Below, in pieces: positions 1-10,289 of a stretch of DNA of 64,000 bases. Position numbers and translations under genes: made by a program. This DNA comes from Wolfiporia cocos (Eukaryota > Basidiomycota > Agaricomycetes > Polyporales > Phaeolaceae): NCBI GenBank assembly GCA_029448655.1, contig JACCLO010000067.1:1-64000 (forward strand). Reading direction: 5' to 3'. Under the pieces are notes generated by a model. That model was not told the origin of the DNA, made no database searches, and saw only the letters and a program-made list of their open reading frames with translations. Positions within the stretch are counted from its first letter, which is position 1; the number at the start of each line of letters is the position of its first letter.

Positions 1-1590
1 TTACCATCATGAAAATCCACAACCACGACCTTATCCTAGGATATGACTGGTTAATTAAACATAACCCCACTATGGACTGGAACTCTGGACTCTGGCAGTC
101 TGGTATATCGATGTGTCTGCATGCCAGAAGCCTCAGAATCGTCCCCTGATTCGGAAGAGTTGCATAGAACCCCGATGACGAAGAGGACAATAATAACATC
201 AGCAACATTGGGATTCTGTCTGGCCTAGACGACGATTGGAGATGGAAACACCTGATGATCCATTTATCAAGTGGATCGGTACCCTGTCCAATGAGGAATT
301 GGGACTCCTCATGGGAATGGTAGGAGAAATCCAACCAGAACAGACCAGAAGCTGCAACCGAAAAATGGAAGCCAGCTTGTGCCTAAGGGGAATATTGGGA
401 ATTCGGCCCAATGGTATTTTCGCAAAAAGCATCCGAAAGGATGCCAACCACGTAAGCCATATGATCATGCCATCAATTTAATCGAAGGCACTCCATGCCA
501 ACACGGCCAAACCATATTCCCTCTTGCCAAAGGAAGAAAATTCCCTCCGTGACTGGATCGCTGAAGAAAGCGAAAAGGCTACATCTGAGATTCAAGCTCC
601 CCTATGGCCAGCCCAGTATTTTTCGTTGCCAAGAAAGATGGAACCTTGTGCATGGTAATCAATTACAGGAAGCTGAACGAAATAACTGTGGATAACAAGT
701 ACCCTATACCCCAGATATCGGACCTTATCAACCAACTCTCAGGTGCATCGATCTTTACTAAGATCGACCTGAGATGGGGTTACAACAACGTCCGTATCAA
801 GGAAGGTGATGAATGGAAAACAGCATTCATTACTAAACAGGGGTTGTACGAAGCCATGGTTATGTATTTCGGTTTCAAGAACGTGCCAGGGACTTTCCAA
901 GCAATGATGAACGACGTCCTAAAGGATTTCATTGCCACCGGAAAAGTCATAGTCTATCTGGACGACATACTGATCTTTGGCAACGACTTAGCGGAACACC
1001 GCAAAATCACCAAGGCAGTCCTGAAAAGGCTGCGGGACAATGATCTATATGCCAAACCCGAGAAATGCTTCTTTGAAAAAAGTAGCATCGACTATTTGGG
1101 TATGATAATTTCTAAGGGCAGAGTCGAAATGGACCCCTCGAAACTATCAGGAGTATTAGATTGGCTGACCCCAACCAAGGTGAAGGAAGTTCAAGCCTTT
1201 TTAGGCTTTGCGAACTTCTATCGGCGGTTTATTCAGGACTTCTTGAAAATTGTGAAACCCCTGACAACACTCATGAAGAAGTCGGAGAAATGGCATTGGG
1301 ATGAAGCACAGGAAGAAGCTTTCCAAAAGCTCAAGGCGGCCTTTACAACTGCCCCCATCTTACATATTCCGGACAAAATTCAGAAATTCCGTATAGAAGC
1401 CAACACATCAGACTTTGCGACTGGAGCAGTCCTAACGCAATGGTCACCAGATAGTTGGAAATGGAATCCTTGCGCCTTCTATTCCACAGGCATGACTGCC
1501 CCGGAACGGAACTACAAAATTTATGACAAAGAGATGCTAGCCATAATTCGAGCATTAGAAGAATGGCAACATTATCTCGAAGGTCACCCG
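1..1590 (+). pseudogene. Ty3/gypsy element A: pol 5' part (protease tail, RT, start of RNase H)
   Basis: Retrotransposon polyprotein fragment, cut by the window start. Bases 10-80 encode the C-terminal retropepsin motif LILGYDWLIKHNP. The stretch up to about 600 continues toward RT but with frameshifts and stops. From 604 an open frame gives reverse transcriptase: MASPVFFVAKKDG, the YRKLNEIT block, FTKIDLRWGYNN, and the catalytic YLDD at 955-966. RNase H starts near 1370, where the first acidic residue reads EANTSDFATG instead of the usual EAD. The frame runs into the LARD-like LTR at 1591 and resumes at 7643 after the duplicated ACCCG. Seen: motifs and the clean break. Known: this order is typical of Ty3/gypsy pol. 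Inferred: the copy is dead because of frameshifts and three insertions. Confidence 0.93.
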
Positions 1591-2684
1591 TGACACAGAT
1601 GGCTCTGTGGGACTCACCAAGCCAGTATCCTGCGATGAACTAGGCGACTTAGGTGAGGAAGAGGTTATCAGACGCAGTAGGAGGTAGGAGGTTCTTCTAC
1701 GGCGTACGCCGAGAAGAATAGAACTGAAGTTAAAGAGCGCTTGGCTCCTACTTATATACATTGTGTCGGGAGGGCACGTGCTACTAGCTAGCGGTTGCCT
1801 TACCGGGTTATGTGGCTTTGCCAAGTGGCGAAGCTTTATCTTATCTGATGTTTAGTTACTCTATCTAGAATGGCCGTGGAAGGCCCTAATGGCCGACCCA
1901 ATCGTAATAGAGGGATTATGTCTTATCTGTGATACTAACGCGGGCGCAGCCCGGGTATAGGTGAAGCCGGTTGCCGGATACCTTGCGGCATAATGGCGAT
2001 TGGCCGTGCTTCGTTGGATGACCAAGGCGAGACGCCGAGGTCGTTATGCCATTGGACGGGTAGTACCGTGGCATGTGTTACAGCCCGGTCCGGATGGTTA
2101 CCGGGGCATGTATTGGTCTTAGCCGTGAGGCGAGGACCGGTGTTTGGGCAGCGCCGTGATGGCAGAAGCCCGGGACTTGGAGAACGCCGAGTCCGTGAGA
2201 TGGCCGAGAAGGCCGAGCCTATAGCGATATTGCCTTGATGCTAATATAGTGCTATTTGGCCGTGTTGCCATTATTATGCGAAGGCGTGGCGCGCCTGAGG
2301 TGCCATTGTGATCAAGGATCTTATGGCGGTGGGAAGCCGGGAAGGCCGACCCAATAGTACAAGGCCGCGAGGCACTGTTTGTACATGTGGACATTATTAT
2401 GCGAGCGTGCCGCGCTCGGCCTATCATTATGATCTACGATCTATGACGTGGCTGGTCTTGCTCTGACGGGCGAGACCTTTATGACGTAGCTGTAACTATG
2501 CTATTGGACCGGAAGGTGCCGTAGCGTTATGTATGCTGGTCATGTGGTGATAAGCCCAGTTAAGAGCTTGTCGTGGTGGCAATGGGAGTTAACCCGTAGA
2601 TAACTTGTAGTTAGACGTATAAATCCCAGGTAAATTGCTATAATCGTAGGAAAAATGCTGTAAGCCCCAGATAAATCTGTGACA
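1591..2684 (-). repeat. LARD-like element, 3' LTR (minus sense)
   Basis: Long terminal repeat of 1094 bp, TGACAC...GTGACA on the plus strand, i.e. TGTCAC...GTGTCA in the sense of the element. It carries the TATA sequence (plus-strand CTTATATA near 1756) and the self-primer region also found in the right-hand copy. It abuts the target duplication ACCCG at 1586-1590. Confidence 0.95.
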
Positions 2685-2697
2685 TTACCCCCGCTTT
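2685..2697 (-). other. Polypurine tract of the LARD-like element
   Basis: Minus-strand AAAGCGGGGGTAA directly before the TGTCAC start of the 3' LTR. The same GGGGGTAA-TGTCAC junction occurs in element A (12940-12952) and the TRIM-like element (10276-10289), which supports the orientation assigned. Confidence 0.8.
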
Positions 2698-2754
2698 AGG
2701 TTTCATCGTCCCTGATGAAACTATTCCTCATTGTGTACGTCCCAAGAGCGGTAT

Positions 2755-2966
2755 AACGCGTGATGACGAAGTGTCAAATGCCGTTATGGTGCTGCTTCAA
2801 TTTGTCAATTGAACAGGGATAAATGGGAGTTTCAGGACTTGTGGTGGAACCTGAGCGTGGAAGGCGATTTTATTCCTTATAGTGATTTGTAACGCGTGAT
2901 AGCGAAGTGCTAAATGCCGTTACTAGCGATTATCAACGCGTGATGACCGAAAGGTCAAATGCCGTT
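2755..2966. repeat. Three covarying ~31-bp hairpin repeats (AACGCG family)
   Basis: Copies at 2755-2785, 2891-2921 and 2935-2966 share the frame AACGCGTGA...AAATGCCGTT, where the outer AACG can pair with CGTT. The inner stem differs between copies but stays paired: TGAC/GTCA, TAGC/GCTA and TGACC/GGTCA. A looser fourth copy has TGAC/GTCA at 3561-3572. Compensatory changes of this kind suggest selection on structure rather than on sequence. Confidence 0.75.
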
Positions 2967-3025
2967 GTTAGGGAGATGTAGTCGTGTTACTAGAGTGTGC
3001 TGTCATTGTGCATGCGGATCCTAAG

Positions 3026-4650
3026 AGGAGGGACTCTCCTGTTATCGCTGAAGGTGTTCTAGTGCCTTTTCGCGACCTTGGTCGGATTATTGCTTTTGCT
3101 TATGACGTTACTCGTAGTAGAAGGCGATATGGAAATGGTCATCATATAGTGCCTTTGAATCTACTTGTAATCTGTATCTCCAATAGCTTGCCAAGCGTAT
3201 TAGAGGGTGCATTGTGTCGTTGTACGTATTTTGGATAGCATTGTGCGATATTCCTTAGAGTGAGGGCTTCACTGTTAGCTCTGGAGATTTTCTAGTGTCT
3301 CTTCGAGCCCTTGGGCGGATATGTTGCTTATGCGTAGTACCCATTGAGTGTGACATAGCGGTGCTTTTTCGACGTCTATTGCCTAGCGGTGAATGGGATT
3401 GCAAGTTCCTTCGTTCGCGTGGCGGGTGTCTTAGGCTTTGTGCTTGTACAGGGGTAATCCTACTTTGTACGACTTATGCGGTTTGAACGGTTATTAAAGG
3501 GCGTCGCCTTATGAACGTTTATGAGGCGTCGCCTCCCTAGTATCGCAAGTACTAAGCGTGTGACATTTGTCAATGCCCATTTGTTACAGGGGTTGTGTCC
3601 CCTAGTTAGATTGCTTCTACGTAGCGATCTCTTCGGAGTCGTAAGTTCCGGAATGAAGCTGTGCCTTCGTTGTTGTATGCACTTATTTATTAACGAGTAG
3701 GCTTCTCGTGTAAAACCCCATAGTATAAGTACTAATCATTGTGCATTATGGTCAATGCTTATGATTGTATTCCCTGATACTGTAGTGTCGTTGCCGTAGT
3801 GAGGCCTTATTGGGTAACCGTGAGAACATACATCCTTGTCAGGAGTTGTCTCGTATAGGTGTATCCCGTAAGGGCTGAAGTCCCATGGTGGCGATGACGG
3901 TAGTTTCCAATGTGCTTGTATGTCGTTAAAGTCGTTCTTCGATTGAGTATGACATTGTAAGCGTGGGAACTGGGATGATCGTTGGGGAAGGGTATATTTC
4001 GCTATTGGATAGATAGCTACTATATTCCTATTACAGGGTTGTCGTCCATATACGAATAGGACAGTACGAGCATGAATGAGGGTAATCGGGCCTCTTAGTG
4101 CATGTCGTTTGTTGCTTTAATGACCGTAAGGTTCATTTGTAAGCGTGGGATAGTGGACTTGTTAAGGTCCTAGGTGCGAAATTAGGGTTTCCACCCCCTC
4201 TTTCACGTTTGATCTCCCGATCAAACCTATCCAGATGGTTTTGGTTTTTAAAGAGGTTAAACCGCCTCTATACCCAGATAAGGGTGGGTGGATGTGGGCC
4301 GAAGGTATTCTTGACGTATATCCATATACGGCTGTATCCAGTGTAGTCGCTCGCATATGCGACCAGATTTTTATACTAAGGTTTCCAAGCCCTAGTTTGT
4401 CGGAATCGAAGGGTTTTCCAGGCCCATATTCGATGTAGTGACGAGATGTAATCCTTTCTTGACGTAAGGATACAGATCCGGATTTATTTATTACGCGTCT
4501 CGACGGCGTAGGTTTCCGTAAACCAAGCAATTAAATGATAACCGATTGCCAAATCGGCTTGATTGAATTAATAAGGGGGACTCCCTTGTTATCTCTGGAA
4601 GTTTTCGAGTGCTTCTTCGAGACCTTTTGCGGACGATCGCATTGAGTTGC
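3026..4650. repeat. Three dispersed ~80-bp covarying repeats in the LARD interior
   Basis: Copies begin at 3026, 3259 and 4573. Each opens with a five-base stem around a GGGCT/GGACT-type loop: AGGAG/CTCCT (3026-3040), AGTGA/TCACT (3259-3273) and AAGGG/CCCTT (4573-4587). A similar block follows (GTTATC or GTTAGC, CTGGA, TTCTAGTG or TTCGAGTG, TTCGCGACC or TTCGAGCCC). In two copies a second stem also varies in step: GACC-TT-GGTC and GCCC-TT-GGGC. All five stem positions vary while pairing is kept. Confidence 0.75.
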
Positions 4651-6536
4651 TAAGGTGTATTTTTCGAATTCGGTTATTCTCCCCACAGAGAAAAGTTGAA
4701 TCGAAGTGAAATCAAAAGTGAGGTAGCTAGCCTCGTGACGAATTTTGCGATTGGCGTGCGAAATTGTCGACTTCAATACAGGGGGGGACCGGTTGGAAAC
4801 CGGTGTAGATTCGGCGATTGTGCGAGAATGCCGAATGAAGTGTGATTCTAGAAGCCTTGCGGCCTCCGCTACACTTCAAGGGAACGCGTATTAATAGCGT
4901 GTGTCCCTTGTTTTCCTTTCCTCTAACCCAGATTGCAAGATTCAATGAAGTAATCTTGTTGCGATCTGTTTGTACATGGGTGGCTGGTGGAAACAGCGCT
5001 GTACCCAATTATTTATAGACGCTTGTCAGACGTCTCTTCCCAATCGGATGGTAATTTCCTTGTCAGGAATTCCATTACCAAAAGGGGTGCCCCCGTTCTA
5101 AGGTTCTTTGTGACATGTGACCAAATGACAGATGCTCAATAACCCGAATCCCCTTTTCAGGAGCGAAGACCGAAGTCAAACGGGCGCCGATAGATTAAGA
5201 ATCTTAATCGACTTGGTACTTAGGCATTCCCATAGTAATAATAGTTATAAGCATATGTTTGCCAAGCGTACGCGATCCTACGTCGAGTAAGGTACTAGTA
5301 TCGTTTTTCGATTGACTTATTGTACCTAAGACGTAAAAGGTTGCTTTATATGTACATAAGCGACCTTAACCAGGCTAGATAACCTGGGAACCAGCAGGTG
5401 ACGCAGGATTTCCAGAGGCGAATACAAATGCTATTGGACGGTTTCTAAGCTACTTTACAAAGTAAGTAAGCTACTAGGAGCCGCCACTAAAACTACATAT
5501 TTATCTACTTATTGACTGGGATACCAGGGTACCTGAAAGAGAGCTCATCATCAGCGATCAACGCTGAGTGGTCATGTCTAACACAAGAAGAACGGGGGCA
5601 TGGTTAGGGGCGCCCTTGTCAGGACGCCGCGCGGAATTTAGCCGACAGGTGTCTTCATCGAAGCGCGCGACTTCCTTCTAGAAAGAGAGTCGGTGACTGC
5701 CAGCGCTTGATAAGCTGGGTCACATGGTTGGGAATAGGATACACAGCCCATTTCCTCGTGGAGATGAGCTGGAAAGTGGTCGCAGTATTACACCGCGACC
5801 GGTCCGCGCTTTAGTGGTAAGGCTTGCCATCTATAGCCACCTGGGTGTCACATCAGGGCTAAAAAACCATCCGTCGATCTAAGATCGCGCATTCACGAGC
5901 GCTCCACACATCAAGGATGGTGGGCAACGCCGCATGCTTCCGGTGGGGCCCCAACTCGGTTTAACCCAGGCTCGCACACCGAGCTGCCCGTAGGACTTAC
6001 GCTATTGGCTACCGCGAGTGACCTCGGCTGGTTTGGCCTTGCGAGCCGCACCACCTCACCACTTGGATTCCCCGAAGGAGATCCCAAGCGGGCCCCTTAC
6101 GCCTGGGGGGCGGCTTTGGAAGATTCCCACACCCAACTAAGGGAATACGCCGAAGCGCATATCCCTATGGGGATCCTACTGGTAGTGTTGGGTCCCTGAA
6201 CAGGGATTGCCAAGACAGGGGGCTGCGCGCACACAGGCAGACGGTCCCCTTTTCCCAATAGGCGGGTCTCAACCGCTGGCACCAGCAACCTTGTCAGGAA
6301 GCCGGCGCCTCTCCTTAACCCTGGAGTCCGGGTTCGCAGGACGCATGCTGCTGATTAGGCAAGCAGCGCCCCACTGGGTGGCAGCAGGCCGCTAAGCCCG
6401 CCGCCGATGTATCCCAATCCGCAACCACGGAGCATACATCCCCTTTGCAGGAGAGTAGCGGCCCCTGCGCTATCTCAGACACCTGTTGGAGGAAAAACCC
6501 AGGCGCCACCAGTTAAGGAGGCGCAGGGGGGTAGGT

Positions 6537-6549
6537 AGTTCTATTCTTA
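6537..6549 (-). other. Self-priming primer-binding site of the LARD-like element
   Basis: The 12 bases at 6537-6548 (plus AGTTCTATTCTT) are the exact reverse complement of LTR bases 6673-6684 and sit one base from the LTR. There is no TGG start as in a tRNA primer site. This is the arrangement known for the Tf1/sushi group, where the 5' end of the RNA folds back as primer. Confidence 0.8.
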
Positions 6550-7642
6550 TGACACAGATGGCTCTGTGGGACTCACCAAGCCAGTATCCTGCGATGAACT
6601 AGGCGACTTAGGTGAGGAAGAGGTTATCAGACGCAGTAGGAGGTAGGAGGTTCTTCTACGGCGTACGCCGAGAAGAATAGAACTGAAGTTAAAGAGCGCT
6701 TGGCTCCTACTTATATACATTGTGTCGGGAGGGCACGTGCTACTAGCTAGCGGTTGCCTTACCGGGTTATGTGGCTTTGCCAAGTGGCGAAGCTTATCTT
6801 ATCTGATGTTTAGTTACTCTATCTAGAATGGCCGTGGAAGGCCCTAATGGCCGACCCAATCGTAATAGAGGGATTATGTCTTATCTGTGATACTAACGCG
6901 GGCGCAGCCCGGGTATAGGTGAAGCCGGTTGCCGGATACCTTGCGGCATAATGGCGATTGGCCGTGCTTCGTTGGATGACCAAGGCGAGACGCCGAGGTC
7001 GTTATGCCATTGGACGGGTAGTACCGTGGCATGTGTTACAGCCCGGTCCGGATGGTTACCGGGGCATGTATTGGTCTTAGCCGTGAGGCGAGGACCGGTG
7101 TTTGGGCAGCGCCGTGATGGCAGAAGCCCGGGACTTGGAGAACGCCGAGTCCGTGAGATGGCCGAGAAGGCCGAGCCTATAGCGATATTGCCTTGATGCT
7201 AATATAGTGCTATTTGGCCGTGTTGCCATTATTATGCGAAGGCGTGGCGCGCCTGAGGTGCCATTGTGATCAAGGATCTTATGGCGGTGGGAAGCCGGGA
7301 AGGCCGACCCAATAGTACAAGGCCGCGAGGCACTGTTTGTACATGTGGACATTATTATGCGAGCGTGCCGCGCTCGGCCTATCATTATGATCTACGATCT
7401 ATGACGTGGCTGGTCTTGCTCTGACGGGCGAGACCTTTATGACGTAGCTGTAACTATGCTATTGGACCGGAAGGTGCCGTAGCGTTATGTATGCTGGTCA
7501 TGTGGTGATAAGCCCAGTTAAGAGCTTGTCGTGGTGGCAATGGGAGTTAACCCGTAGATAACTTGTAGTTAGACGTATAAATCCCAGGTAAATTGCTATA
7601 ATCGTAGGAAAAATGCTGTAAGCCCCAGATAAATCTGTGACA
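6550..7642 (-). repeat. LARD-like element, 5' LTR (minus sense)
   Basis: Second copy, 1093 bp. In minus sense the core promoter is TATATAAG starting at 6717. The presumed transcript start lies 33 nt downstream at 6684, where the 12-nt self-primer (6673-6684) begins. It is followed on the right by the target duplication ACCCG, after which element A's RNase H resumes in the expected frame. Confidence 0.95.
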
Positions 7643-7730
7643 ACCCGGAAAAATTCGAAGTATGGTCGGATCATCTGAACCTAACCTACTTCAAGACGGC
7701 TCAGAAGCTCACCAGGAGACAGGCAAGATG
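7643..7730 (+). pseudogene. Element A RNase H segment between two insertions
   Basis: After the target duplication ACCCG the host reading resumes as [15 protein letters not shown] and KLTRRQARW, the conserved central RNase H block (SDH...NL) of Ty3/gypsy pol. It joins the frame left at 1590 and stops at AGATG (7726-7730), which is itself the target duplication of the next insertion. Confidence 0.9.
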
Positions 7731-8621
7731 TGACACAGATCTAACTGTGGGACTCACCGCCTAATCCACAAGGTGAGGGGAATAAGCAGGCAAGCAGTCA
7801 GAAGGCGCGCAGAAGAGAGGTGAAGTTCTTCTAGGGCGCGCAGCGCCTAGAAGAACAGAACTAACGACTAAAGGCGTTAAGCCCTATCTTATATACATGC
7901 TTATACTTGATTACGTAAGTAAGGGAATGGTCCTACCCTAAACGTGTTAGTCATATGCTTGCATAAGGCGATGGTGTCAGTATGGCACCATCCGTATATC
8001 ATAATGATGCGATAAGGCATCATGCATAGGTATCTATAGTGACCATGCTAGCCAGTAATGGACTTAGCCAGTAAGATACGAGGGATGGATCAGAAGATCC
8101 GCATACATGGTTACCGGGCCGGAGGCCTGGATCATAATGACGTCATGATTGGAAATGATGATGTCATGGAATGTACTAGACCATGGGTCTAGAATAGTGA
8201 TGCCATTATTGTGTAATGATGGCGTGCTATGGATTGGACTGGGCTGTAGGCCTAGGTCCAATGGTGTCATAATTGGTAATGATGACGAAGGGGTTACATC
8301 ATAGTGATGTCATAGCCAGGGGCTAGACCATATGATGTCATGATGATATCATTATTTGTAATGATGGTATCATGGGTTAGAATAGACCATAGGTCTAGTC
8401 TTGTGACAGAGTGTCATGTAACATGTCATGCTTGATGACTAGCGTGTAAGCGCCGTGTCATAGATGCTTAGTAGCGCGTAAGCACTCTTGGGCTTAGGTA
8501 ATAACTGTTAGGTTACACCGGCATGTCGGCTTGTACTGATAAGTACAGGATAACTCGTAGGTATGCGTAATAATACCGGATAAATGGCAATTAATTGCGG
8601 AAAAATGTCAGATCTGTGACA
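7731..8621 (-). repeat. Solo LTR (891 bp) in element A RNase H
   Basis: Begins TGACACAGATC and ends ATCTGTGACA on the plus strand, so it lies in minus sense. Perfect 5-bp duplication AGATG at 7726-7730 and 8622-8626. The minus-strand TATA is CTTATATA on the plus strand at 7888-7895. The ends resemble the LARD-like LTR (GGGACTCACC block), but the bodies differ. Only one LTR remains, so the interior was lost by LTR-LTR recombination (inference). Confidence 0.93.
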
Positions 8622-8975
8622 AGATGGGCATTATATCTGTCAAGATTTAACTTCTCCATGCACCATAAACCAGGAAAAAACCATGCTTACTGCAGACCCT
8701 CTGTCCAGGAGACCAGACCATGAAGAGGGGGTGGAACTCGACAATAGGAACAATATTCTGTTGAAACCGGAATTTTTTGTTAACTTTGCGCGAGAATTAG
8801 CCATCCTTGCGTTCGAGCCCCTCCATCAGTTGGTAATCCCAGATGACGAACTCCAACGAGAAATACACAAAGCATTGCTAGACAACGAGGTAACCAAGGA
8901 CTACAAAGGCCTATTGGAGTCAGGACCTCACGAATTCGGCAAGTCTCTCAGAGACTGGAACTACGAGAATGGTCT
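8622..8975 (+). pseudogene. Element A RNase H end and linker to integrase
   Basis: Resumes as RWALYLSRFNFSMHHKPGK, the usual RNase H/integrase connector, then shifts frame near 8682 to MLTADPLSRRPDHEEG. It runs through the linker KALLDNEVTKDYKGLLE to YENG at the TRIM insertion. The reading joins the integrase at 10853 via the duplication GGTCT (8971-8975). A diverged copy of this same linker lies in minus sense at 15261-15394. Confidence 0.88.
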
Positions 8976-9538
8976 TGTCACAAATTATTCCACTAATAGT
9001 TTGGACTCCCTCGCTATAGGACGCACGCGCGGCGCTAGGCGTACGCCGCGTCTCTGCGCTGTAGCCACCTCCGGCGTCTCCCAGTTATTGCAGGTCACCT
9101 GGTCGTTTGGTTAGCGCTGTAGGGTAGCGCGCGCCTCAGGTACCGTCACATATGGTCACATTGTTACATGTCTCGTTACCTAGCACATGACCCATTAGAT
9201 AGCGGTGCACAGACCACGTCTTTAGGGCGGTCTCGGTAGTATACACAAGCATGTATATAATACGACGAGATGCGGGCTTACACCCCATCTCTCAGATTCT
9301 CGACAATGGTGTATCACCCTTTCTCGCTTATACGCTGTGTGATCTACTGGCCCGGGGCCCGTATCTCTCCTACCTTGTCTGTGAGGTTATCAGCTATGTC
9401 GGCGTACACTAGGAATGCGGGGATGCCCCATCCATGTAGCCTCTGCGCTCACCTCTGGTTGGTGCCTTATGGCCTCGATTGTAGGCCTGTATGGATCCCC
9501 CTGAGCCCAGGGGTCGCACAGACAGTGAGTCTGTGACA
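8976..9538 (+). repeat. TRIM-like element, 5' LTR
   Basis: TGTCACAAATTATTCC...CTGTGACA. TATATAA at 9254-9260; dyad GATGCGGG/CCCCATC at 9269-9289; self-primer ATCTCTCAGATT at 9287-9298, 33 nt from the TATA start. Confidence 0.93.
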
Positions 9539-9539
9539 T

Positions 9540-9551
9540 AATCTGAGAGAT
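9540..9551 (+). other. Self-priming primer-binding site of the TRIM-like element
   Basis: AATCTGAGAGAT lies one base after the 5' LTR and is the exact reverse complement of LTR bases 9287-9298. Twelve of twelve bases pair. The site has no resemblance to a tRNA 3' end. Confidence 0.85.
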
Positions 9552-10275
9552 ATCTTACCTCCCCTCCGGCGCCAACTGCGCTGGGGCCGAGGGTTCTCCA
9601 CGTACAGGGTGCCATGGCAACGCGGCGGGGCAGCCTCTGGTAGAAGCGCCAGAGGTCCGTAGTTTTACGAGCCCCCACGAAGCGTTACACCAGGCGAAGT
9701 ACCCGTACGGAGTGAGCAAGCAAGACCGCCCCCTTTCGAACGCAAGGTAGACGGGGTCGACCGACGTAAGCCCCGTTTGAGGACCCGCCGCCGTCACCCC
9801 TGCAAAGGGAATGCGCGCGCGTGTGGAGGTCTAGGGCAGTCCGGCCACTTACCCCTGGGCGGCAGGGTATCACCTAGAACTGATGATCAGTGGGTATGCG
9901 AAGGGTCCCGCAAGGGTACCCAACCCCACACCGACGATCACGAAGGTCAGAAAGCAATCCTCGACGACCGACTACTTCTCCGACAAAACCAACCACATAC
10001 CCCGAGGTCGGTGCGCCACGTCCATCTATGTCGGCGTCAGTCCTAGGAGGCGGAATGAACAAGCATTACCACAACCTCCGATGGGCCCGCTCACCTCTGG
10101 AGGGCCTCGTTCACTCACGTTGCGGGATGGGGGGACGTTTTCTTCACTCCTCCACCGGCGGACGGTCCGTGCACATGGACGCTCCTCATGAACCACATGA
10201 GCCGTGTGTTAAACAAGCAACCAAGGATGCGAGGGTCGTAGGAAGATAGGTAGAACGTCAGGGACGACGTTTTTC

Positions 10276-10289
10276 GAGAGGGGGGGTAA
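10276..10289 (+). other. Polypurine tract of the TRIM-like element
   Basis: GAGAGGGGGGGTAA directly before the TGTCAC start of the 3' LTR. It has the same form as the tract of element A at 12940-12952. Confidence 0.85.

Larger units (their letters stand above)
2698..6536 (-). other. Non-coding, hairpin-rich interior of the LARD-like element
   Basis: No supported gene. Besides the repeat families listed separately I see many stand-alone hairpins. Examples are CCGATT/AATCGG near 4541-4556, ACCGGTT/AACCGGT near 4787-4804, CAAGATT/AATCTTG around 4936-4958, GGTAAT/ATTACC at 5050-5080 and GATTAAG/CTTAATC near 5193-5210. The ten-base string CCTTGTCAGG recurs at 3834, 5058, 5614 and 6289, each time as the tip of a hairpin. 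Transcription would run on the minus strand from the 5' LTR. Likely packaging, dimerisation or other RNA function; this is inference. Confidence 0.6.
1591..7642 (-). mobile_element. LARD-like non-autonomous LTR retrotransposon inserted in element A pol
   Basis: Complete element in minus orientation, flanked by the perfect 5-bp duplication ACCCG (1586-1590 and 7643-7647). Its LTRs (1591-2684 and 6550-7642) differ, as far as I can read, by a single T near 1831, so the insertion is recent. The 3865-bp interior has no open frame with a recognisable domain; the longest is about 120 codons. On the minus strand the 3' LTR is preceded by a polypurine tract ending GCGGGGGTAA, and the 5' LTR is followed by a self-complementary primer site (6537-6548). 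The interior is instead full of hairpin repeats. LTR ends and primer core resemble element A, so A-type proteins are a plausible source of mobilisation (inference). Confidence 0.93.

Noticed and set aside
2119..2427. 102-codon minus-strand open frame, repeated at 7077-7385
   Set aside because: It lies inside both LTR copies of the LARD-like element and appears twice only because the LTRs are identical; no domain.
2755..2966. Possible CRISPR-like array
   Set aside because: Repeats are few, unevenly spaced and variable inside the stems, and the host is a eukaryote; better explained as retroelement hairpins.
9777..10249. Several overlapping open frames of 80-119 codons inside the TRIM-like interior
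   Set aside because: They overlap on both strands, lack motifs, and belong to a GC-rich 751-bp non-coding interior between LTRs.
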